Assembly: GCA_036939975.1 (NCBI GenBank)
Contig: JALLPB010000728.1
Span: 1-15,282, forward strand
Origin: Cyclostephanos tholiformis
Lineage: Eukaryota > Bacillariophyta > Thalassiosirophyceae > Thalassiosirales > Thalassiosiraceae
Direction of reading: 5' to 3'
DNA length: 15,282 bases
A program made the position numbers and the translations under genes. Below, piece by piece: positions 1 to 7,501 of the stretch. The first letter of the stretch is position 1. Each line of letters opens with the position of its first letter. The notes below the pieces were generated by a model. It was not told the origin of the DNA. It made no database searches and was given only the letters and a program-made list of their open reading frames with translations.

Positions 1-3000
1 CATTGGCCATAGCGGTGCACCCGTCGTTGTCTTCGTAGGCAATCGTGGCAGCCTCTTGGGGAATGGCAAGGTCCCAGAGGATGCTGCGGACAAAGAGTGA
101 CATTCTGCCAACGTCGCAAGCTGCCATAAACTCTGCTTCGGTGGAGGATAGGGCGACAGTAGGTTGGAACTTAGTCTTGTATGCGATAGTGCCGCCCGCA
201 AGTTGAACGCAGATACCGCTGAAGGATCGGCGAGTTTTAACGCAGGTGGCCCAGTCGGAATCGGCGTAGGCCACGGCGATAGAGGCTGAATGGTCAGGTC
301 GGTCATCGAGGAGGAGGTCCTGTTTGTTACTGCTGACGGTAGGCAGAGGTGACTCAGGAAGGTCAGGTCGGGGTCGGGTCCGCCAAAAGTAAAGTCCGTC
401 AGTGCGTGTACTGTAGAGATAGCGGATGGCATGCTTGAGGCCGTGGAAGTGGATTTCAGCAGGTCGGGAGTTAGATTGCGAAAGTTTAACGCTGGCAAAT
501 GCAATATCAGGGCGACATGTAGTCATCGCCCAAATTAGTTCGCCAACGCCGCCGCGATATTTGAGTTGCATGGAATTTTCGAGGGCGTGAAGGACGGTGG
601 GGTCGTCTGAGCCAACAGCCGCGGAAAAATTACGAAGCCAGTCCGCGTCACTTGGGAGGGGGGTAGGACGAATTTCCGAGAGGGGGAATTTCGCCATCCA
701 AGTGGCATTGTATTTTGCGCAGAATTTGTCAATATAAGAATGACAATCGATTTTGATATAATACCTCGTCTGCGTCACATCAACCCCGTTAAACATGTCA
801 AGAAGCCCTTGGCGTTTGATCGGCATCGTGAGGCGGTCATCCAGGAGGTCCATGAGGACGTCAGCAGTGCGTTGATCGGGGGCAGCAATGGCAAAGTCAT
901 CGACCTGGCGCATGAAGATAATTCGGGAGTTGTTGACGAACCCAGAGTAGAGACATGGTTCATGTACCGTAGGGGTGAGGCCAATGTCACGGAGAATAGC
1001 GTCGGCATGTTTCTCCCATAGGCGAGGCGATTCCGGATGGCCTTGCATAGCCGACAAAACAGGGATGACGTGGCCAGGAGGAATCGGGGGGTTACCTTTG
1101 CAGTCGACCCACCAATCATTGAAGGCACGATCAGGAAGGATATAGAAGCCCTGTTTAGGTGGTGGGGCCTCGGCAAATGCGTTGCAGACATCCGAACCAA
1201 AGACAAGGAGGTTCTCCGCCGCGGCCACAGCGTAAAATAAGCGTGCACTGGTTTGATCGACGCAATTTGCATAGACTTCGTCGAGAATTTTAACCGAGCC
1301 TGTTCGGGTTGAACCGTCGCAAACGCAACGCGCCTTCTTACGACCGTCAACAGCTTTGATATTGTAGGTCCAGACAAGGTGGAACACCGCGGCGTCCTGT
1401 GCGACCGTGGTGGGCATGCCGAGGCAACCTTGATCCCAATATTGGTTGAGTTGGAGGTATTCGGAATCCTGCCAATCTTTCCAATCGTCCTGTTTCATAA
1501 GGCGACCTCGCGTTAGCCGCATGATTCGTGTGACGTATTGTCGGACGTCCCCTGAGGTTATGATGGAGTATTTGCAGACGCGTGGAAATGTAGGGCCTGC
1601 AGCAAGGAGGTCCAGCCGGTTGTTGAGTTGGTCGTGAGTAAGTTGGGTGAAGTCGTCACGAGAGATGATCGGGAGGCCGTTGTGGGTGATGTCGGGAGAG
1701 AATTCAGGGTGGGTAAAGGTCAGAATGCACGATTGAACGTTATTGGCATAGAGCGACTCAAGTGCGGATTGTACGTCTCCAACTGTAGACACCGCTGTGT
1801 CCCCGATGGAGACAAGCCATGCGCCGCGTAGACGTGAGCGCCATTTATCAAGTTTAGCACCTGGGGTGCTTGCGTCGACGGAAGTAAGAATAAGCCGACC
1901 AGCGATAACGGTAAAGCGAAGGCCGGCAGTAGGGTGGGCGGATATGTTAAACTTCCGGAGGTCGAGAGGCTCTTCGAATGTCCGTCCAAACGGGTCACGA
2001 GACATATAGATCATTTCCATGTCGTGAGGGCCGATGAGGTATTGAGTAACCGTTTGGGAGGTGAGGTCACGGTTAGAGATGTTGTGAGCAGAGACGCGAG
2101 TCCGAGCGGCCGTGGCAGGAAGGGGGGTCGGAGAAGCTGTCAAACGAAGGGGTAACGGAGCATAGAGGCAGGATGGTGGTGTGGTCCAGATGTGGTCGGG
2201 TAGGGTTCGTGATGGGAGGGAGGGCCAAGGGACAGAGTCCACGGTGGAGGTGCCGGGTGCAAAGTCAACCGACGTGCCGGGTGGTGGGACGGACGAGTCG
2301 TCAGCCTCGAGTCCGAGGTCGTAGAGGAGTTGTGCCGCGGGTGGTTGGGTGGGCTGGAGGTACCACGCTTCGTCAAAAACCGCATGGTGGCAAGTTTTGA
2401 CGATGCCGGAGGTAGTGTCGAGGTACATGATGTTTTGGTCGGTGGCAGTGTACCCGAGGAAGATTCCGGAGAAATCGTGGCGGTCGAGTTTGCACCGACG
2501 GGAACCCGAACGCCGGACACAAACCCTGGAGCCAAATGTCTTGAGGAAAGTGACATCCGGGCGCCGGCCGTACCATGCCTCGTATGGAGTCATTCCAACC
2601 GATGAATGGACAAGACGGTTGTGGAGGTAGACCGAGTGAAGAAGCGCGGCCGACCAGAACTTCGCTGGAAGACCCGAACCATAGAGGAGGGTGCGCACCT
2701 TCACTGCGAGAGTGCCGTTATATATTTCGGCCCCACCGTTCTGCGATGGGCTGTCCGCTCCGGTAGGTTCGACCGTGTAGGCGAAGTTGGTCATCATTGA
2801 TAGACGAAACTCGGCGCTCCGAGCCAATTCGCCGCCTTGGTCGGTGCGAATTACCCCTGATACAAGGCCAAATTTCGTGAGGAAAGATCGCAGGATCTCG
2901 ATAGGGGGGGTTTTGCGTGCGGTGAGGAATACCCAGACCCGGCGAGAGGCACCATCGACGATAAGGAGATAGGAGGTAAAGCCGTCGTACGACGTCACGA

Positions 3001-4195
3001 TACGGTCGGTGTGCTTGTTGGGGCGCCGGTAGTCGTCGTGTGACGCACGCATGAAGCCGAAGTCCATGAAGAACTCACTTCCGCAGTCGGGGAGGCGGGG
3101 GGCGGTTTTCCGGGCGGGTTGTTTCCGTATGTAGGCCTGTTCCTTGAAGTCGAGATAACGAAACGGATGGTATTCAAAGACCGGGGGGGTGCCAATGACG
3201 TGGCGAGGCAGAACGTCAAGTTGTCCTTCACCGGGCGACCCGAAGCGAAGGGCCCAGACCTCAGACTCAACCTGGCGTGCCCGTGTCGTCGGGACAAACT
3301 TCGTGGCCGGACGGGGTGGAAGGGCGGCGGAGGAGACAGCGAAGGTGCGGGCGCGGGGAGGCCGCACGGGATCCCGGTCGACGGTGTACAGATCCGTTTC
3401 ACAGTAATAGAGTCCATCGCGGTAACGGAGCGGGAAGGCCATTGTTGTGAGGCCGTCCTGGCTGGAAAAGCGTAGGTTGCCGGGGATGGTGGGGTCTCGA
3501 AAACCGTCCTGCGTCCAACTGTAGAAGACATCGCTGGAAGCGAGAATGGCTGCCGGGGATATGATGGTTTCCACCAGATTGGCGCAGTAGTAGCACGGCT
3601 GAAAATAAGTGGAGCCATCAGAGAGACTGAGGGGCAGAACACCCCGTTTGGTGAGGCAGTCGTCAAAGGATGAAGTAGAACCGTCGAGTGCCACCGAGAT
3701 GTGTATGGGGTCAATGTCGACGACATCGAGGAGACTGCCCAGGTCGCTGGTGACACAGACGTTAGAGCCGGCATCCACCATTCGATCAGGTTGACTGTGG
3801 AGACGACTGATCCTGATAGAAGAGGTGGCGTCGCCACGGAGGCCGCACACCCTCGGGGTGCACACGACATGCGTAACGCAATCCTGGGTGGAAGGAAGGG
3901 TTGCAATATCGGAGGCGGGAGGCAGAGTGGGAGACCCGAGCGTGAGGTGGATACGGACGGGGTGGTGGGAGGGTTGGCCGGAGATGTGCTCGAGGAGGCA
4001 TCCGGGCGGGCATGGTAGGGGAGCAGCGGGTGGGATTGGAGGCGGACCGAAGGTGTGAAGTGGTGGTGAAGGAGGCGGTTCTGGCGGTGGTTGAGGGGCA
4101 GCATGAGCCGCAACCGGGTTTGCTGGGTCCGCGGGGGCCCAGGTGGCCCGACAGGGTATGGCCCCGGTCGACGCATCGACTGGGACCATATCATG
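1..4195 (-). CDS. pol: Pol polyprotein of copy A, C-terminus cut by window (1398 codons visible)
   Basis: Read from the codon after the gag UGA, this frame stays open to the left edge, ending inside RNase H. Residue numbers below follow the copy-B scheme (valine codon at 12007 = 1, equivalent to 4132 here). A Pro-rich linker is followed by the aspartic protease DAGS (3763-3774), the integrase with GSEFFMDF, RTDQGGE and NGGAE motifs, a PDZ-like module (about 1709-1928), RT with GSDVCNAF and RQVDDFA, and RNase H with YADSDW, SSTEAEF and EDND. Nearly all catalytic residues match copy B. The GTG that could start copy-B pol is GCG here, and the ATG at 4189 is ACG in copy B. No start is shared before the protease, which supports expression as a Gag-Pol readthrough product. 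No stop or frameshift was seen. Confidence 0.92.
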
Positions 4196-4198
4196 TCA
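4158..4198 (-). promoter_or_regulatory. Gag UGA stop with downstream hairpin (candidate readthrough signal, copy A)
   Basis: The gag UGA (4198-4196) is followed by C, the least efficient termination context for UGA. After it, 4189-4182 can pair with 4165-4158 (8 bp including one U-G). A one-base mismatch follows, then 4180-4176 pairs with 4171-4167 (5 bp) around a UGCG loop. The six-pair core shared with copy B begins 8 nt after the stop. The pairing is seen in the sequence; function as a recoding element is inferred. Confidence 0.6.
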
Positions 4199-7100
4199 GA
4201 CGTCCGCCAAGGTTATGTCATCGAAGGCATCGTGGTCCCAGCATTCCCAATCCATCTCGCTATCGAGGTGAGCGACCGTGATATCGAGGTCCTCGACGTA
4301 GGTGTGCATAACCTGCCGAGGAGTACGGTCAGGGTTGCCGAGGCGGTCGCGCCAACGGGTCAGCCAGTCCTTCTCGACGGAGTCGCGCGTTGAGGCGGTG
4401 AGGTCGTGCTTCATATAGCGCTCGAGGCAAATCGCGGTGGCGAGCATGTCGCAGTGTTTAGCGACGTGGCCGACACGTTTGCAGGCATCGCATTGGACGT
4501 CGGACAAGTAGGGGCGACGATTGCGGTCGGGGCGTGGGGGTCCCCGCTGTTGGCGGGGTCGGGTACTGCGGGGCCCATCGCCGCGGCCAAAGTCCCGGTG
4601 GGTGTGGTCACGGCCCGAGCCACCAGAGTGGTCGCGGCCGACGCCGTTGGAAGGGTCACGGTCGCGCGGCGCACCAGGGCGGTCCTGACGTCCAAAGCGG
4701 AACACCGACGGGGTGTCCGGGGGACCCTGGACCGGCGTAGAACCGCCATCGAAGCGACGGAGGCGCGGGCTTACAATGTCACGCATGCGCGACTGGGCAT
4801 TTTGATGAATGCTTTCAGCTAGGCCATGAATCCGAAGATGCGGGGGGAGAAAGCCCGTGTCGTATTCCTCTCGGTAAGAGTTCACATGAGACTGAAGGAG
4901 GGTGACGGTGTCGGCGTAATCGGATTGTTGTATAGACCGAAGGAAGATGCCGCTGCGGGTGCGATCGGTGTAGTGGTAATGCATTTTGCCCTGGAGCCGA
5001 AAGAAGAGGAGGTACGCCCGGGCGAAGTGAAAAACGTCGTTGCTGTCGCCCCAATGGGGGGGGTGGATTGGTATGATAGGGTCAAAGCCAGGCACATAAA
5101 GCTCGAGAACCCGCCACAGATAGTCATATCCATTGTTGGACTCACTGCGGACGGAGGCCAGGGTCGCGTCCAAACGAGTCGATAGGGAGCCAGGGATAAG
5201 GCGGGGCAGGAGGTCCATCATGGCCCTGCCGCAATCCGCGAAACGGCGAGTCCCAAGGCCAGGGAGAAAGAGGCCCTCGTAGCGATTTTTCAGCACAATC
5301 GAGTCAAAGGGCATCAGGGCCAAGAGGTGGGACGTAGACAGCTCCTGAAATCGGTCGTAGAAGCCGATGACATCATCCGTGGCGAGGGAGTCCAGGGTGG
5401 GGAAGAGTTTGAAAGATTTGAGGAGGATCCGATCCACCTGTGGTCCAGAGGTGTTGGTGGAGGGAGAGGTCCAAGTATCCACGATTCTGCGGTGCGCTGC
5501 GATGATCTCGTTCAGGCTACCAACCACGTCGTCCGACGACACTGTAGTGTACCCGCAGTTCGCAAGGAAGCCCAACGTGAGGGGGTCGACACCGTGTGTC
5601 TTGCCGTGGTACGGCGCGGACGCCAACCCCGCGATATCGAAACGATTGATCCCCTTCGTGTTCTCGTGATGTTCCCGGGGGGACAAGATGGGGCCGCCAG
5701 TACAGGGCGAGGGCAGGCGAGCCATCGTGTTGTCCTCATTGTATCCCGAGGGGGAGTATGGTGGAGGGGTAATCTGGGGTGGCCGGGGAACATCCCGTGA
5801 TGCGACGTCCGGAGCCCGAGGAGGGGTGTGGAAAGGCCGGGCACGAAGGCGGGCGCCAGCCGGACCCGCCATATGTGCCGCGCGTGCATTGGCACTCTGT
5901 TGATCCCGTGTGTAGGACGGGCCCCCGCCAATGCCGGAACCGAAGTGCCCTGTAGGGAGAGTGTACGTGCAGGCGTCATCGGGGGGCAGACCGGCGGGGT
6001 CGATGGCGTTCCGAAGAGGGTGAGGGGTAGCCGGGGGATTGTGAAACCGGGCAGGTTGCGGGGAAGCAACAGCTTCCCCGACAACGTCCGCGGCAAACAC
6101 CCGTCCACCTGTGCCGGGTGGGGCAGGGGCCCCGGCGTCCCCAAACACCGTATTGTCCGAGTCATCCACAGAAACTGGGGGAGAGGTGTGGAGCGCACGA
6201 GCGGAGGGAGCGACGACGTGGCCAGAAGAAGCAGCCGCAGGTCCGACCCGGGGAGACAGTGGAGACGAGAGCCGGTGTTCGAAAGTGTCCATACGGGTCG
6301 TCGCGGTAGCGTCCGACGCAGCCTGTGCTTTTGTGATGTGCGTGAGGTTCGCCCGCAGGTCCATGATATTCTTCGTCGCCGCGCGCAGTTGTACGCCAAA
6401 AGTGTTGTCAAGATCATCCCGAAGTGAAGAAGCCAAATCGTCCAAACGAGAGTCAAGCCGGGCGATTTCGGTGGAATCCGCCTTCGAAGACATCGCCGCG
6501 CGGAGTTGAGTGGTATTTTTGTCGTTGTTGTCGTCCATCGCAGTAAGGCGGAGGAGGATTTCCTGCTGCACCAGAGCGTTGCGTTGGAGAAGAGCCAACA
6601 TCGAGTCCAAAGTGGGAGTGGTTGCGGTGACGGGCAACGGGGCAGCGTCGTCCGCCGCGGAACCATCGGGACGGCGGGCCCTATTATCAGTAAAGCCGAG
6701 AATGGCGGCGTCGAGGGCACGGTCGTCCTCGTGGAACTCGTCGAGCGAGGATCGAAGGACCACCTCGGCCGCGGTGACGGCGTCGAGGATTGGTTGGGAG
6801 AGGAGGGGTTGGGAGTCACCGTCCTCCCGAACAGAGACGTCATCACCAGTCGTAACGGCACCGGTTGTGGTGACGGGGAAGGGTGCCAGCGTAGTTGGAA
6901 CCGCCTCGGCGCCGAGGGGCGCGAAGGGGTTAATGGATGGAGGTACACCGGCGACAGCGGCGGCGGATGTGGGTCGTGGGAGGCGAGAAGTGTGGCGCCC
7001 ACGGACCGGCGTGAAGACCGAAGTGGGTGGAGGTGATTTCGTAGGGCGCTTGCGGTGGTCCGGCGTGCGGGAGGTGGCACCAGCGCGCGGGGTCGAGGGA

Positions 7101-7201
7101 TGAGTGCCCCCCCCACGAGTCGGAGGGGGGGAAGTGGCGCGGGAGCGCGTGTTCGTGGCTGGGCCAGAGGAGGGATTGTCCAAAGTCGATGGAGAAGGCA
7201 T
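4196..7201 (-). CDS. gag: Gag structural polyprotein of copy A (1001 aa)
   Basis: Gag forms the virus-like particle and packages the element RNA. I chose the ATG at 7201 because it opens the first block (MPSPSTL) well conserved with copy B. Residues 1 to about 195 are Pro/Ala/Thr-rich and probably disordered. Residues 199-315 are a likely coiled coil rich in heptad-spaced Leu/Ala/Asp. Residues 320-520 form another Pro-rich linker. Residues 520-810 are a compact hydrophobic region, the likely capsid, and are the best conserved between copies. An Arg/Gly/Asp-rich basic tract (830-900) precedes a zinc knuckle CDACKRVGHVAKHC at 904-917 (CX2CX4HX4C) that binds RNA. The length is well above many copia Gags. 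The stop is UGA, followed in the same frame by pol. The ORF has no internal break. Naming it gag rests on position and the knuckle; the capsid fold is inferred. Confidence 0.92.
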   Translation of the reverse strand: MPSPSTLDNPSSGPATNTRSRATSPPPTRGGGTHPSTPRAGATSRTPDHRKRPTKSPPPTSVFTPVRGRHTSRLPRPTSAAAVAGVPPSINPFAPLGAEAVPTTLAPFPVTTTGAVTTGDDVSVREDGDSQPLLSQPILDAVTAAEVVLRSSLDEFHEDDRALDAAILGFTDNRARRPDGSAADDAAPLPVTATTPTLDSMLALLQRNALVQQEILLRLTAMDDNNDKNTTQLRAAMSSKADSTEIARLDSRLDDLASSLRDDLDNTFGVQLRAATKNIMDLRANLTHITKAQAASDATATTRMDTFEHRLSSPLSPRVGPAAASSGHVVAPSARALHTSPPVSVDDSDNTVFGDAGAPAPPGTGGRVFAADVVGEAVASPQPARFHNPPATPHPLRNAIDPAGLPPDDACTYTLPTGHFGSGIGGGPSYTRDQQSANARAAHMAGPAGARLRARPFHTPPRAPDVASRDVPRPPQITPPPYSPSGYNEDNTMARLPSPCTGGPILSPREHHENTKGINRFDIAGLASAPYHGKTHGVDPLTLGFLANCGYTTVSSDDVVGSLNEIIAAHRRIVDTWTSPSTNTSGPQVDRILLKSFKLFPTLDSLATDDVIGFYDRFQELSTSHLLALMPFDSIVLKNRYEGLFLPGLGTRRFADCGRAMMDLLPRLIPGSLSTRLDATLASVRSESNNGYDYLWRVLELYVPGFDPIIPIHPPHWGDSNDVFHFARAYLLFFRLQGKMHYHYTDRTRSGIFLRSIQQSDYADTVTLLQSHVNSYREEYDTGFLPPHLRIHGLAESIHQNAQSRMRDIVSPRLRRFDGGSTPVQGPPDTPSVFRFGRQDRPGAPRDRDPSNGVGRDHSGGSGRDHTHRDFGRGDGPRSTRPRQQRGPPRPDRNRRPYLSDVQCDACKRVGHVAKHCDMLATAICLERYMKHDLTASTRDSVEKDWLTRWRDRLGNPDRTPRQVMHTYVEDLDITVAHLDSEMDWECWDHDAFDDITLADV

Positions 7202-7364
7202 CGGAGTCAATAAAGAAATTAATTCGAAGATTGACTGCCAGAGAGTGGGGTAGGGAGTCAGGGCAGGCAAATAAATTCGCATGCAGGACACCGAACCGTC
7301 GGAGCAGGCGAGCAAATGAAATTCACTCGAAGCGTCCGAGCCGTAGGCGAGGAAAATTTTGTTT
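7202..7364 (-). other. 5' leader of copy A gag
   Basis: This untranslated stretch lies between the PBS and the preferred gag start at 7201. It is AT-richer than the coding region and includes a short inverted repeat next to the PBS (about 7361-7376). An ATG at 7315 is in frame with gag and would add 38 residues. That extension is poorly matched and differs in length in copy B, whereas alignment resumes cleanly at the ATG at 7201. A packaging signal would be expected here but none can be identified. Confidence 0.6.
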
Positions 7365-7377
7365 GAGGCTCAAAACC
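7365..7377 (-). other. Primer-binding site of copy A (candidate half-tRNA type)
   Basis: Directly after the LTR end the minus strand reads GGTTTTGAGCCTC. It does not complement a tRNA 3' CCA end (no TGG start). It resembles the Drosophila copia PBS, which pairs with the anticodon arm of initiator tRNA-Met cleaved internally, where the site starts GGTTATGGGCC. Two of the first 11 bases differ from that consensus. The same bases occur in copy B. The position is firm; the tRNA identity is tentative. Confidence 0.5.
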
Positions 7378-7466
7378 TGTAGGACTCCGGTCCCCGTCAT
7401 GGAAGGCATGAGAGGATAGGAGTAGAAGTGAGATCTAGAGTATCTTAAACTACGTATATACTAACA
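7378..7466 (-). repeat. LTR shared by copies A and B (about 89 bp)
   Basis: The LTR is delimited by a G-rich polypurine tract on its 5' side and a primer-binding-site candidate on its 3' side. On the minus strand it begins TGTTAG and ends CCTACA, so it has the TGT...ACA ends required of an LTR. Its last 35 bp recur without a mismatch at 15248-15282, immediately before the copy-B PBS, as expected of the other LTR of copy B. At about 89 bp it is far shorter than usual copia LTRs of several hundred bp. The 5' boundary rests on the polypurine tract and the TG dinucleotide, because no second full LTR is present for comparison. Confidence 0.78.
7455..7460 (-). promoter_or_regulatory. Candidate TATA box of the LTR
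   Basis: The minus strand reads TATATA only six bases inside the LTR. About 25-40 bases downstream is a pyrimidine-rich run (about 7413-7435) that could hold the transcription start. This would leave a U3 of roughly 35-45 bp and a short R-U5. The motif is seen; its role is inferred from its place in the LTR. Confidence 0.45.
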
Positions 7467-7475
7467 CCCCCCCAC
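7467..7475 (-). other. Polypurine tract of copy B (plus-strand primer)
   Basis: The minus strand reads GTGGGGGGG directly before the LTR start TGTTAG. A G-rich run abutting the 3' LTR is where RNase H leaves the RNA primer for plus-strand DNA synthesis. The 26 bases between it and the pol stop (7476-7501) show nothing else recognisable. Confidence 0.75.
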
Positions 7476-7501
7476 AAGCTGCAACGTAGTGGCGGATTGT
7501 A

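Larger units (their letters stand above)
1..7466 (-). mobile_element. Copy A: Ty1/copia LTR retrotransposon, 3' end cut by window
   Basis: This is the downstream member, in transcription order, of a two-copy tandem. It reads 5' LTR (7378-7466), primer-binding site, leader, gag (7201-4196), in-frame UGA and pol (4195 to edge). The rest of RNase H, the polypurine tract and the 3' LTR lie beyond the left edge. Both coding regions are open for as far as they are visible. The domain order protease-integrase-RT-RNase H places it in Copia rather than Gypsy. Base 10 aligns with base 7885 of copy B, an offset of 7875 that still holds at the gag stop, so pol A and pol B have no net length difference. 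Seen directly: layout and ORFs. Inference: on visible sequence copy A could be coding-competent. Confidence 0.93.

Noticed and set aside
2995..4194. 399-codon minus-strand ORF starting at an ATG overlapping the region just after the gag UGA
   Set aside because: It lies in a different frame from pol, shows no domains, and its copy-B equivalent meets a stop within a few dozen codons. It is a shadow of pol.
4187..4195. Reinitiation at an AUG just after the gag stop as the way to make Pol
   Set aside because: The AUG at 4194 is in the wrong frame. The in-frame AUG at 4189 is ACG in copy B, so it is not a family feature.
4196..4198. UGA as a sense codon (recoded genetic code), making gag-pol one ORF
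   Set aside because: No other in-frame UGA was seen in several thousand gag and pol codons, while tryptophan is encoded by TGG. A general reassignment should show many.
5512..7116. 534-codon minus-strand ORF overlapping gag A in another frame
   Set aside because: Low-complexity Pro/Arg-rich translation typical of a shifted GC-rich frame. Copy B has only short fragments there.
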